Below are positions 1 to 8,300 of a stretch of 16,279 nucleotides of DNA, piece by piece. How positions within the stretch are numbered: the stretch's first letter is position 1; each line of letters begins with the position of its first letter. Source of the stretch: Bacillota bacterium (GTDB lineage: Bacteria; Bacillota; Clostridia; Christensenellales; Aristaeellaceae); contig JAEZLW010000179.1 of assembly GCA_023415145.1 (NCBI GenBank), positions 1-16,279 on the forward strand, given 5' to 3'. The notes under the pieces were generated by a model that ran no database searches, was not told the DNA's origin, and saw nothing but the letters and a program-made list of their open reading frames with translations. A program made the translations under genes and the position numbers.

Positions 1-772
1 ACATCCAGGCGCGGGTAGCTTCCCAGTCGTCCACCTGCCCGCGGGCCAAGCGCATGATCAGACCATCCATCAGCAGGCGCTGGTTACGTGAGCTGAAGCG
101 GCGCAAGTGCTCGTATTTTTGCAGTACCTGTTCCTGCGCGCGGGCCAATTGGGCATTGTCCAGATAGGTTTTCCGCAGATTGTCCCGAATCAGGTCCAGT
201 TCGTTGCCCACGGAGCTTGCGTGATCCGCAGGCTGATAGGAAAGGACTTCATCGCGCAGCTTTCCGATGGGGCGGTAGTTTAGGAAGGAGAAGACGGCCG
301 CGCATGCGACGCCAATGAATACGCAGACAACCACCAGCCACTGCATCCACTGCGATGATTGCATGCTTTTGCTGGCCAATGTGTCGTCTGTCGCTAGCAG
401 GTAGTACTGCCACATTGTGTTGGCGGAGTGCTGGCTGATCACCGTTATTCCGTCGCCCAGAGCGTTCCGCTTCAGTTCTTCGCCGGACATCAAAGTATCG
501 ATGCCTACGGGCAGGTGAAAGGTTTGCGTGTCGCCTGCAGAGCAGAGCAGCTGACCGTTTGCGTCCAGCACATACAAAGCCCCGCCGGGCAAAATACCGT
601 GCAAGCCCGCTTCCAGCTTTTTGCGGTTGATCACCACATTCAGCACCGCGTTTTGATCGGAGCTTTGTCCGCAGAATTGATTGTGTGAAGTATTGTCTGA
701 GGCGATTGTACCAAGAGATTGACATTTACTGGATCCCGATGGCAAGAATATTTTTGTGCAGTTGATTGGTAA
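1..772 (-). pseudogene. Membrane-anchored AraC-family regulator, 5'-truncated and running off the left edge
   Basis: The minus strand is open from base 1 to 805, bounded upstream by TGA at 806-808, with no ATG start or ribosome binding site near its 5' end. The reading shows the end of an extracytoplasmic sensor domain, one hydrophobic segment (WMQWLVVVCVFIGVACAAVF, about bases 300-360), then a juxtamembrane RPIGKLRDEV motif and a linker of the type that precedes a C-terminal AraC helix-turn-helix (NELDLIRDNL, then LLMDGLIMRLARGQV). The DNA-binding domain would lie beyond the left edge. This layout belongs to the YtdP-like class of membrane AraC regulators that usually sit next to sugar transport genes. 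The first transmembrane helix and much of the sensor domain are missing. The GC-rich coding pattern stops near 750, where AT-rich sequence begins, so I read it as truncated by rearrangement. A sensor kinase is less likely because no HAMP or kinase motifs follow the membrane segment. Confidence -1.
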
Positions 773-1024
773 CGAATAGCTGTATGGATGTACAGGTTGA
801 ATGTTTCATAATCTTACAGAAAAGGACATTATGAATCATTTTGGATGTACCACTTGTCTTTCAATGATTTCTCCTTGTTTGTAGAAATCAAGTAACATTT
901 TCAAATCATCTATCCTATTTGCAATAATCGGTTATAGGATATTCTTCAAAAATGCTCAGATTGCAATTGACTTTCCGTTATCTGTATCTTTATAAGGAGA
1001 TTCTATTGTTAGCTCCCTTCCACA
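773..1024. other. AT-rich spacer with no recognisable intact gene
   Basis: This stretch is clearly AT-richer than the truncated regulator to its left. I see no intact gene in it. On the minus strand, 836-931 is open for 31 codons and ends ...DFYKQGEIIERQVVHPK before TGA. It reads like the C-terminal tail of a protein, but a TAA at 932-934 lies directly upstream and I cannot name the family. It follows the acetate kinase gene in the same direction, so it may be the debris of a former neighbour. No convincing terminator for the kinase gene was found. Confidence -1.
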
Positions 1025-2236
1025 TCATGTTCCTCTTTCTTGTTTCATATTGTCCAGCACCCATTGCGTATCCTGTGCAATAGCCAGTTCCTCATTTGCC
1101 GGTATGATCATAATTTTTACTTTGCTCGTATCGGTTTGTATAAAATTGCGGTGCTGCCCATTGAGGCTCTCATCCAGTTCAACGCCTATGTATGTCATAT
1201 CAGACAATATCTGCGACCGCGTAAGGCTGCTGTGTTCTCCTATTCCGCCAGTAAAAATGATTGCATCCACACCATTCATTGCAGCAGCATATGCACCAAT
1301 ATACTTTCGTATACGATATGTAAAGACATCCATCGCTTGAATGCCCCGTTCGTCCCCTTTGAGCATAAGCGCTTCAACGTCCCGGTTATCGCTGCTTAAA
1401 CCTTGCGTTAAGCCAAGGAAACCAGATTGACGGTTCAGTATATCAATGACCTCATGAATCGATTTTTTTTCTAGTTCGCAGATGTATTCAATCACTGTTG
1501 GATCTATATCACCGCAACGAGTCCCCATCACCAAACCTTCCAACGGGGACATGCCCATCGAGGTATCTATGCACTTCCCATCTTTCACAGCGCAAACAGA
1601 TGCACCGTTTCCCAGGTGACAAATGATCAGCTTCAAATGATCTGCAGAGGAACCCAGGAGCTCTTCCGCTTTCTTCACTGCATAACGGTAGCTCGTTCCA
1701 TGAAAACCGTATTTTCTGATTTTGTACTTGCGATAATACTCATATGGAAGGCCGTACAGGTATGCTTTACTTGGCAACGTTTGATGGAAAGCCGTATCAA
1801 AAACAGCGATCATAGGTGTGCTTGGAAGCAATTTTCTGCATGCCTGTATTCCTTCCAAATTGGCGGGATTATGTAAAGGCCCCAACGGAATATTCGCCTT
1901 AATTTCACGAATAACATCCTCATCAATCAAGGTTGAGGCCGAAAATCTCGAGCCGCCATGTAAAACCCGGTGTCCGACCGCATCAATTTCATGAATGCTG
2001 CTTATCGCATTCCAGGGTTCTTCAGTAAGAAGCTCGAATATATGCTGAAATGCCGCAGTATGATTTGCAATCACAACATCACGAACAATTTTATGAGTAG
2101 ATTTCTGATGCACAACTCTCGATCGATCAAGACCGATTCGCTCGCATATTCCTTTGGCCAGCACAAGATTCTGCGCCATGTCAAATAATTGGTATTTCAC
2201 AGAGGAGGACCCCGCATTGATGACTAATATTTTCAT
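1025..2236 (-). CDS. ackA: Acetate kinase
   Basis: Catalyses acetyl phosphate + ADP to acetate + ATP, the last step of acetate fermentation, in the cytoplasm. The 403-residue product is full length for the family. Visible motifs are the N-terminal MKILVINAGSSSVKYQLF, GHRVLHGG, DTAFHQTLP with the catalytic Asp, YGFHGTS with the transition-state His, the HLGNGAS nucleotide loop, GMSPLEGLVMGTRCGDIDP with the active-site Arg, FTGGIGEHS, and ANEELAIAQDT with the metal-binding Glu. The usual GTSHRY reads GTSYRY here, a substitution next to the catalytic His. ATG at 2236 is chosen because it is preceded by GGGAAG at about 7 nt and gives the family's normal N-terminus. An in-frame TTG at 2257 would add seven atypical residues. 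The usual partner pta is not adjacent. Base composition is more AT-rich than the flanking fragments, which suggests a different origin from its neighbours. Confidence -1.
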   Translation of the reverse strand: MKILVINAGSSSVKYQLFDMAQNLVLAKGICERIGLDRSRVVHQKSTHKIVRDVVIANHTAAFQHIFELLTEEPWNAISSIHEIDAVGHRVLHGGSRFSASTLIDEDVIREIKANIPLGPLHNPANLEGIQACRKLLPSTPMIAVFDTAFHQTLPSKAYLYGLPYEYYRKYKIRKYGFHGTSYRYAVKKAEELLGSSADHLKLIICHLGNGASVCAVKDGKCIDTSMGMSPLEGLVMGTRCGDIDPTVIEYICELEKKSIHEVIDILNRQSGFLGLTQGLSSDNRDVEALMLKGDERGIQAMDVFTYRIRKYIGAYAAAMNGVDAIIFTGGIGEHSSLTRSQILSDMTYIGVELDESLNGQHRNFIQTDTSKVKIMIIPANEELAIAQDTQWVLDNMKQERGT

Positions 2237-2296
2237 ATTGGTACTTCCCTTCGCCAAGTATTATGTTCTCCCTTTTTTCTTCCGGATGGAAATTTG

Positions 2297-2425
2297 TTAG
2301 AAAGTCATGCGTGTTGTATCATCCCATATTTGCTGATCGGCAGCAATAGGTAAATCTGGCATACGATCAAGGGCATCAGCACCAGCCGGTGCATCATTTA
2401 ACGTGCACCACGATTCAAATATTTC
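2297..2425 (-). pseudogene. C-terminal remnant of an unidentified protein
   Basis: A 42-codon open stretch runs from just after TGA (2426-2428) to TAA (2297-2299). It has no ATG at its start and no ribosome binding site. Its residues include TLNDAPAGADALDRMPDLP and end in WDDTTRMTF, which looks like real coding sequence (Asp/Pro-rich with a conserved-looking tail) rather than spacer. I do not recognise the family. It lies between the oxidoreductase fragment and acetate kinase, all on the same strand, so it is probably another gene piece left by the rearrangement of this flank. Chance openness cannot be excluded at this length. Confidence -1.
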
Positions 2426-2447
2426 TCAACCGTATATCTGATAAATT

Positions 2448-3140
2448 TTACACATGGCTTTCCATAAACCGCATCATGGCGGCGGCGGCATTTTTGGCAT
2501 CGTCCACCACGTGCCCCACGGTCAGCGAACCGTGTACCACGTCACCGGCGGCAAACACGCCTTCGCGGGTAGTCATGTTGTTTTCATCCACGATCAACAG
2601 CCCCCGCTCAGAGGCTTTCAGACCGTGGGTCGTATTCACCAGCTTGTCCTTGGGACCCTGGCTGATGGCGATGATCGTGGTATCGGCAGGCACCAGCTCA
2701 TCCTCGCCATCCGCGCCGATCGCGCGGCCATTTTCATCCAGGATTGAGTTTTTGAACACCGGCCCTTCCGGGGTGATGCGCTGAATGGACTTGCCGTAGA
2801 AAAACTCCGCGCCGTCCAACCGGGCATTGTCCATTTCATGCTCGCTGGCATGGGCTTTCTGGCTGCGCTGAAACAACATCGCGCGCTGCGCGTCGTGACG
2901 GAAGGCGGTACGGGCTACATCCATGGCTACGTTTCCCATGCCGATTACGGCCACCGTCTGCCCTACGGAATAGGAAACGGGCCGAGCCAGGTAAGAGATG
3001 CCAAAGTGTACGTTGGCCAGCGTCTCGCCTTCGATGCCCAGGGTGGTGGGCCGCCATACGCCGGTGCCGATTAACACGGCAGCATAACCGTCACGGAACA
3101 GGTTATCGATCATCAGGTCTCCGCCCATGACCACATTTTG
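2448..3140 (-). pseudogene. Glutamate synthase small-subunit-like NAD(P)/FAD oxidoreductase, C-terminal half only
   Basis: About 230 codons match the C-terminal half of the GltD/NfnL-like flavoprotein family, which passes electrons between NAD(P)H and FAD. Visible are DNLFRDGYAAVLIGTGVWRP, the NAD(P)-binding Rossmann motif VAVIGMGNVAMDVART, the ISQGP segment, and the FAD-contacting TREGVFAAGDVVHG near the end. The N-terminal half, with the iron-sulfur-binding region and the first FAD Rossmann fold, is absent. The frame is closed by a TAA a few codons upstream of a GTG at 3134, and there is no ribosome binding site, so the fragment is probably silent. It begins within about 30 nt of the response-regulator stop codon and is visibly GC-richer, which places a recombination junction near 3145-3170. 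A shorter standalone NAD-binding protein is possible but unlikely. Confidence -1.
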
Positions 3141-3171
3141 AAGAGCAGGAAACCATATGCGAATTTACGTG

Positions 3172-4797
3172 TTAAGGCTGTTGCCGGAATCCTTCCCGGT
3201 ATTCACTGGGAGTAACCTGGTGGTATTTTTTAAAGCAGATCGCAAAGTAGCGCTGGTTTTCATAGCCTACGGCACTGGCAACATCCTGTATGCGCAGGTT
3301 TCCCTGTGAAAGAAGGCTCGCGGCTTTATCCATGCGTACGCGGGTCAGGTATTCCACAAAGCTTTCTCCAACGCATTGTTTGAAGATTTGACGGAGATAA
3401 TTTACGCTCATAAACAATTGGGAGGCAATGAAGTCCAGGCTGAAGTCAGCGTTTCCATAATAGGTTCGCACGTATTCCTGTACCTTTTGCGCCGTCAGTT
3501 CCGTTCTTCCCAGCTTGCGCTGCTGATATTGCTCCCAGCATTTTTTTGCAAAGGCTGAAAACGCTTGTTCTAGCTGCACAAGGCTTTCGCTTTTTTCTAC
3601 ATCCTCATACAAAAGCATCCGGCTGATTTGGGAAAATTCCGCCCTGTCTTCCAGCATCTCGCCTTCGGCGCGCATCATGGATAATGCCACTTCCAGGATT
3701 TCAATCTTTAACTGTCCGGCATTGTAAGCCTTCTGCCCCGCATAGTGCGCAAAGATTTTTTGTGACCATTCCAAAACCTTTGGGAGATCGTCGAATTTTA
3801 TGCAAATCATAAGCTCTGTGATCAAACCTGACGGACGATCGACCGGGTGTGCGTTTTGCAAGCGGATATCCTCATAGTTGACAACGATGGATGTCCGCTC
3901 TCCAAAGGTGTAGTCCAGCGCTTCCGCGGCCTCACGGTAGGAATCAGGCAGGGATTCCGGCTTTGGGTATAAGCGTCCGATAGCCACGGACAGGGCTACC
4001 TGAAAGTGGCGCTGAAAGCTGTTTACCATTTTTTGCACCGCCCGGTTAACGGCTGAGAATGCCATTGCTGCATCCATTTCACGAACGCACAGCACCAGGG
4101 CAATACTTTGCTGACGGACAAGGAATGGATAGGCTTTGGCCACTCCCTCAAAGAGGGAATCGGCAATGCGCAGAATCAATACTTCCGTCAGCTCCTGTTC
4201 ACGTGCTTCGTACTGATCGTTGGCGTTGCGGCTTAGCTTGATCAACACTGTGCAGAAGAAGCTTCCGGAGAAGTCAAGGCCAAAAAATCCGGCGCGTTCT
4301 TTGATAGACTCGCCGCGAATCAGACCGTTGACCAAGGGCTCCAGATACCGCTCTCTAAGCGCCGGAAGATTCTCCTGCAAGTTTTGCGCCAGTTCTTCCA
4401 GGTTGCGCACAAAGTTTTCCCGCTTTTGCAGCTCACGCTTGATTTGGCGCATCGCTTTTTCAATTTCTTCCGGTAATACAGGCTTGAGCAAGTAAGCTGA
4501 TACACCCATGCGCATTGCGCGTTGAGCGTATTGGAACTCGCTGTGCCCGCTGACAATGATCACCTTCATATCAGGATTGCGCTCATAGCACTGTGAGATC
4601 AACTCCAGCCCGTCCATGTGGGGCATGAATATATCGGTGATCAATATGTCGGGATCAATGGCCTTTATCAAGCGCAACGCTGCTTCCCCGTCCCCGGCAG
4701 TACCGCATACTGTATACTCACTCCCTAAGCTGCGTATAAAATCCGCAATGCCTTCCCGTATCAGAAGTTCGTCTTCTGCGATGATAATCTTATACAT
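3172..4797 (-). CDS. Response regulator with AraC-type DNA-binding domain (YesN family)
   Basis: Cytoplasmic transcription factor of 541 residues, the partner of the kinase encoded immediately upstream. The receiver domain spans about 1-120, with acidic pocket residues in AEDE, the phospho-acceptor Asp55 in LITDIFMPHMDG, and Lys105 in AYLLKP. A long middle region (about 130-420), typical of YesN-like regulators, has no clear catalytic motif. The C-terminus (about 437-541) carries two AraC helix-turn-helix units, DFIASQLFMSVNYLRQIFKQ and IQDVASAVGYENQRYFAICF, with the FKKYHQVTPSEYR signature. The ATG lies inside the end of the kinase gene (8-nt overlap), indicating translational coupling. By analogy with other YesMN pairs next to sugar importers, the divergent catabolic operon starting near 6914 is its probable target; this is inference. 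The stop codon is followed at once by the oxidoreductase fragment, so any native downstream gene has been lost. Confidence -1.
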   Translation of the reverse strand: MYKIIIAEDELLIREGIADFIRSLGSEYTVCGTAGDGEAALRLIKAIDPDILITDIFMPHMDGLELISQCYERNPDMKVIIVSGHSEFQYAQRAMRMGVSAYLLKPVLPEEIEKAMRQIKRELQKRENFVRNLEELAQNLQENLPALRERYLEPLVNGLIRGESIKERAGFFGLDFSGSFFCTVLIKLSRNANDQYEAREQELTEVLILRIADSLFEGVAKAYPFLVRQQSIALVLCVREMDAAMAFSAVNRAVQKMVNSFQRHFQVALSVAIGRLYPKPESLPDSYREAAEALDYTFGERTSIVVNYEDIRLQNAHPVDRPSGLITELMICIKFDDLPKVLEWSQKIFAHYAGQKAYNAGQLKIEILEVALSMMRAEGEMLEDRAEFSQISRMLLYEDVEKSESLVQLEQAFSAFAKKCWEQYQQRKLGRTELTAQKVQEYVRTYYGNADFSLDFIASQLFMSVNYLRQIFKQCVGESFVEYLTRVRMDKAASLLSQGNLRIQDVASAVGYENQRYFAICFKKYHQVTPSEYREGFRQQP

Positions 4798-6619
4798 CCA
4801 TTTTCACCTCATTGGCAGTAATCTTGGGCATTGTAATGGACACCGTGATTCCTCCGCCCTCGCGCAACGCATAGCGCAAGCCGTACTCCGGGCCAAAAGC
4901 CAGGCGTATACGTTCATTGATGTTGAAAATGCCATAGCCATCGTCATCGTCGCGGTCGCCATGTGCCAGCTTTTCGTTAAGCCGTTCTATTTGCTTTCGG
5001 CTCATCCCCGGCCCGTCATCGCTGACTAGGATGAGGACATCCTCACCATTCTCATGCAAAACGGCGGAAATCCAAATTTGCCCGACACCTTCCTTTTCCT
5101 TGATTCCGTGATAAATGGCGTTTTCCACCAGGGGCTGCACAATCAGCTTGACGCACATCACTTGTTTCAAATCAGTCATGCACTCAATCGAGTAAGAAAG
5201 CTTATCCCGGTAACGCATCTTCTGGATGGACAGGTAGCTTTCCGCCTGCAACAGTTCCTTTTCCAGCGGTAGCCATTCTTTTCCGCTATTAAGAGATAGC
5301 TCAAAAAACGCGCCCAGGGCCTTGCTCATCTGGCCAATTTCCCTGGCGCCTGCACGTTCGGCCATCCAGACGATGGAGTTGAGCGTATTGTACAGAAAGT
5401 GCGGATTGATTTGAGCTTGCAGCGCTTTCAGCTCAGCCTTGCGCTTTTGCGTCTGCTCCTTCTGAACCCGTATCTTTTCTTCTTCCAGCTCATGAATTGT
5501 ATCATTCAGCTGTTCAATCAGGCTTTTGATTTCATCTATCATGAAATTGAACTTGCGGCCCAGCGCGCCTATCTCATCTTGCTTGCCATACTCAAAATGG
5601 ATATCAAAATTTTTCCCGGATACCTTCTGCATGGTTTTTTCCAGCCGCTGCAAGGGCCGGGTGACTGAACGAGCCAGAACAATGGCCGCCCATACGCACA
5701 TAAACGCGCTGATGGTTGCTATGCCAACAGATACACGGGTAGCCGCAGTCAAGCTTGAAAACATTTCTTTCTGACTGCGGACGGTCACCGTTACCCATGG
5801 GCTGAAGGCGGAATCATTGAAAAACAGGTAGTAAGCATCATTCCTTCCCTGGACCTTGAGATATCCCGGCCCGCTCTGCTCCTGTGTTTCCTTTAGAAAG
5901 GAATCCTTCGTAAGGTTGTCTACACCAAGATCATTGATGCTCATTAATATGTTGCCCGTATCGCGGTGGTATATAAACACGTTGCCTTCGTCAAAGGTGA
6001 CCAGGTTCCTGGCATAATTCAGGATGCGCTCCTTATGCAGTGCCACCACAACATGAATCAATTGATTATAATACCCCGGCTGGAATGCCAGAACCAGCGG
6101 AATGCTTTCGCTTTGGTAGCGGTACAGGCTTTCCATGTCCCGGTCGCCCCAATATTGTCCCGGCTGATCGGCGCCTAAAGGCGGATTGGCACTTTCGCTG
6201 TTTTCGTCTGAATCGATCTTACGCACCAGCGTATTGTCAATAAAGTCTCCCCGAACGGTGTGTACATAGACAGATGCAATGAAGTCGTTGCTCAAACGCA
6301 GGGTATTGAGTTCATTGGAAACCTCGGTCACGGCCGCAGCATAGGATGCCGAGTTTCCGCTGAGCATATACCTTACAAAATTCGAATTTTGGCCAAAGTT
6401 GAAAATGTCTGCGTTCATGGTGTTGAATACACCGCGTATCACACTGCGCAGACGGCTGTCCATGTATTGCGACAGCAGGCGCGATGTATCTTTGCTGGCA
6501 TTGATGGTAGATTCCATGGTTTGCTGAAATGTATAGGCGTAATAAAATGCTTGGGTGGACACTGCGACAAACAGTACCAGCAATATACTGACAAATGCAA
6601 TCTTGTTGCGAAGTTTCAT
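4790..6619 (-). CDS. Sensor histidine kinase (YesM family)
   Basis: Membrane sensor kinase of 609 residues. A first transmembrane segment (about 6-28) is followed by an extracytoplasmic sensor domain of roughly 265 residues and a second transmembrane segment (about 295-317, ATISAFMCVWAAIVLA). Then come a HAMP domain (RPLQRLEKTMQKVSG to IGALGRKFNFMIDEI), a coiled coil, the His-kinase box QAQINPHFLYNTLNSI with the phospho-acceptor His, and an ATPase domain with N box PLVENAIYHGI, G1 DDGPGM and G2 GYGIFNINERI. The kinase box and ATPase layout mark the LytS/YesM type that pairs with AraC-type response regulators. ATG at 6619 is preceded by GAGGTGG at about 7-9 nt and starts directly before the membrane helix. 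A TTG at 6661 would add 14 residues without a ribosome binding site. The sensor domain lies outside the cell and probably detects a glycan breakdown product or binding-protein complex, though the ligand is unknown. Confidence -1.
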   Translation of the reverse strand: MKLRNKIAFVSILLVLFVAVSTQAFYYAYTFQQTMESTINASKDTSRLLSQYMDSRLRSVIRGVFNTMNADIFNFGQNSNFVRYMLSGNSASYAAAVTEVSNELNTLRLSNDFIASVYVHTVRGDFIDNTLVRKIDSDENSESANPPLGADQPGQYWGDRDMESLYRYQSESIPLVLAFQPGYYNQLIHVVVALHKERILNYARNLVTFDEGNVFIYHRDTGNILMSINDLGVDNLTKDSFLKETQEQSGPGYLKVQGRNDAYYLFFNDSAFSPWVTVTVRSQKEMFSSLTAATRVSVGIATISAFMCVWAAIVLARSVTRPLQRLEKTMQKVSGKNFDIHFEYGKQDEIGALGRKFNFMIDEIKSLIEQLNDTIHELEEEKIRVQKEQTQKRKAELKALQAQINPHFLYNTLNSIVWMAERAGAREIGQMSKALGAFFELSLNSGKEWLPLEKELLQAESYLSIQKMRYRDKLSYSIECMTDLKQVMCVKLIVQPLVENAIYHGIKEKEGVGQIWISAVLHENGEDVLILVSDDGPGMSRKQIERLNEKLAHGDRDDDDGYGIFNINERIRLAFGPEYGLRYALREGGGITVSITMPKITANEVKMDV

Positions 6620-6913
6620 ATCGGCATCCACCTCTTGCTTGCATATGAATAAACGGCGCAATTGATATTATTATCCTATCGTTTCGCAAGTGAAAAAGCA
6701 AGTAGAGAGAAGTGAACATCAATCCTAAGAATCTTATACATAAACTCTTTGTATTTTTGCTTCCGCTTCCCGATAAAAGCCTATACAATACATACATTAA
6801 GGATGGGAAAAACGTTTGAAGGTGTTTTCCTTAACACCGAGTATCCAACGCGTAAGGAATGACGGGGACCTGATAGGATGTACAGCATATCAGCCAAGGA
6901 GGCGCGTTTATTC
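6620..6913. promoter_or_regulatory. Divergent promoter region between the kinase and the catabolic operon
   Basis: This AT-rich stretch of about 290 nt must hold promoters for both directions. On the plus strand, TACAAT at 6784-6789 within TATACAATA is a good -10 candidate, but upstream -35 matches (TTGCTT at 6757-6762) are poorly spaced. On the minus strand, ATAATAATAT-like sequence near 6668-6680 could serve the kinase gene. A perfect 6-bp inverted repeat, GGTGTT-ttcctt-AACACC (6821-6838), sits in the leader of the plus operon. It could be a regulator site or an RNA hairpin. No direct repeats of clear AraC-site type were identified by eye. Confidence -1.
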
Positions 6914-8245
6914 ATGATGGATGTTGCAATGCAGTTGCCGGTCCGTTCCGGCTATGATGTTATTGTTCTTGGAGGCGGCCCGGCCGGGGTCACCGCGGCT
7001 GCCGCAGCTGCCCGGGAAGGCGCACGGACACTGCTGATAGAGCAAACCGGCTGTCTTGGCGGAATGGCTACCAACGGCCTTGTTTCTGTGTTTGCGCCAT
7101 ATGCGGATGGCCAGCGGCTGGTGTATGCCGGGCTGGCGGAGCACATATTGGAAGAGACTAAAAAAGCACTGCCGCATATTCACCCGGAGGACACCAGGTG
7201 GGTGGCAGCCGATCCGGAACACCTGAAGGTTGTACTGGATGACCTGGTCATAAATTCCGGTGCGGAAATCCTTTTCTTCTCAACTTTCTGCGGTGTGCGC
7301 ATGCGGGACGAGCGGCAAGTGGAAGGTGTGATGATTGCCAACAAGGATGGCCTTACACTGTATACCGCCAGGCTGTTTGTCGATTGTACCGGCGATGCCG
7401 ATCTGGCGGCATGGGCCGGCGCGGAATTTCACAAGGGAGATGCCGGAGGAGACCTGCAGCCGGCGACCCTGTGCTTTACGCTGGCCAACGTGGATACTTA
7501 TGCTTATCTGAACAGCCCAAAGCTCCATCCCATGTACAAAGACAGTCCCATATATGATATTGTTGCATCCGGCAAATACCCACTGATCCCTGATACCCAT
7601 TTATGCAATCAACTGGGTGGTCCGGGGATTGTGGGCTTTAATGCGGGGCACCTATGGGAGGTGGATGGCACCGATGCCGCTTCTCTTTCCCGGGCGATGC
7701 CCAAGGGCCGAAAACTTGTAAGGGAGCTTGTCCGGGCACTGAAGGAAAATGTACCCGGCAGTTTTGCCAATGCCCATCTGATGGCTACCGGGGCATTGAT
7801 GGGCACGCGGGAGTCGCGGCGTATTGCAGGGGACTATTGCCTTACCAAGGAGGATTATGCGCAGCGCCAGTCTTTCCCTGATGAAATAGGCCGTTCGTGC
7901 TATTATTTGGATATCCACCTGACCCGAGAAGAAGCCGCAAAAGGTAACTCTGCCTTTAAAGCAGAGCACGGTAAATACGGCCGGTATGCCGAGGGGGAAT
8001 CTCACGGTATTCCCTACAGGTGCCTGCTGCCTGCGACTTTGGACAATGTATTGGTTGCGGGCAAGACCATCAGCACGGACAGGACGATGCAGGGGGCGAT
8101 CCGTGTGATGCCCGCCTGTTTTGTCATGGGCGAAGCGGCAGGCATTGCCGCCGCAATGGCCGCTTGCGGGGAAGGTATGACACGCAAGGTGGATATCCGG
8201 GCACTGAGAGATAAAATCCGTTCATGTGGCGGGTACATCCTGTAA
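6914..8245 (+). CDS. FAD-dependent oxidoreductase (FAD_oxidored family)
   Basis: Soluble flavoprotein of 443 residues and first gene of the plus-strand operon. The N-terminal FAD Rossmann fold reads YDVIVLGGGPAGVTAAAAAAREGARTLL from about residue 14, with the Gly motif at 20-25 and the ribose-binding Glu in LIEQ. GCLGGMATNGLV is characteristic of this family, as are LFVDCTGDADLAAWAG, MGTRESRRI (about 296) and the C-terminal NVLVAGKTISTDRTMQGAIRVMP with GEAAGIAAAMA. Members are common in carbohydrate-utilisation clusters of Firmicutes, but their reactions are mostly unassigned, so oxidation of a sugar or uronate intermediate is only an inference. ATG at 6914 follows AAGGAGG at 6896-6902 (11 nt). 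The upstream in-frame ATG at 6878 would add 12 residues with a weaker site and remains possible. No signal peptide is seen. The GH130 gene follows after 55 nt. Confidence -1.
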   Translation: MMDVAMQLPVRSGYDVIVLGGGPAGVTAAAAAAREGARTLLIEQTGCLGGMATNGLVSVFAPYADGQRLVYAGLAEHILEETKKALPHIHPEDTRWVAADPEHLKVVLDDLVINSGAEILFFSTFCGVRMRDERQVEGVMIANKDGLTLYTARLFVDCTGDADLAAWAGAEFHKGDAGGDLQPATLCFTLANVDTYAYLNSPKLHPMYKDSPIYDIVASGKYPLIPDTHLCNQLGGPGIVGFNAGHLWEVDGTDAASLSRAMPKGRKLVRELVRALKENVPGSFANAHLMATGALMGTRESRRIAGDYCLTKEDYAQRQSFPDEIGRSCYYLDIHLTREEAAKGNSAFKAEHGKYGRYAEGESHGIPYRCLLPATLDNVLVAGKTISTDRTMQGAIRVMPACFVMGEAAGIAAAMAACGEGMTRKVDIRALRDKIRSCGGYIL

Positions 8246-8300
8246 TTTTTTTACGCTTGCAATCGCCGGATCAATTTATTACTTTATTATGGAGGAGTTA

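Noticed and set aside
249..725. 158-codon open frame on the minus strand starting MSISWYN
   Set aside because: It is out of frame with the AraC-type sensor reading, which has a recognisable membrane helix and juxtamembrane motif. This frame is Arg/Cys-rich and has no family features.
2237..2257. Upstream TTG start for acetate kinase
   Set aside because: It adds seven residues absent from the family, while ATG at 2236 has a ribosome binding site and the canonical N-terminus.
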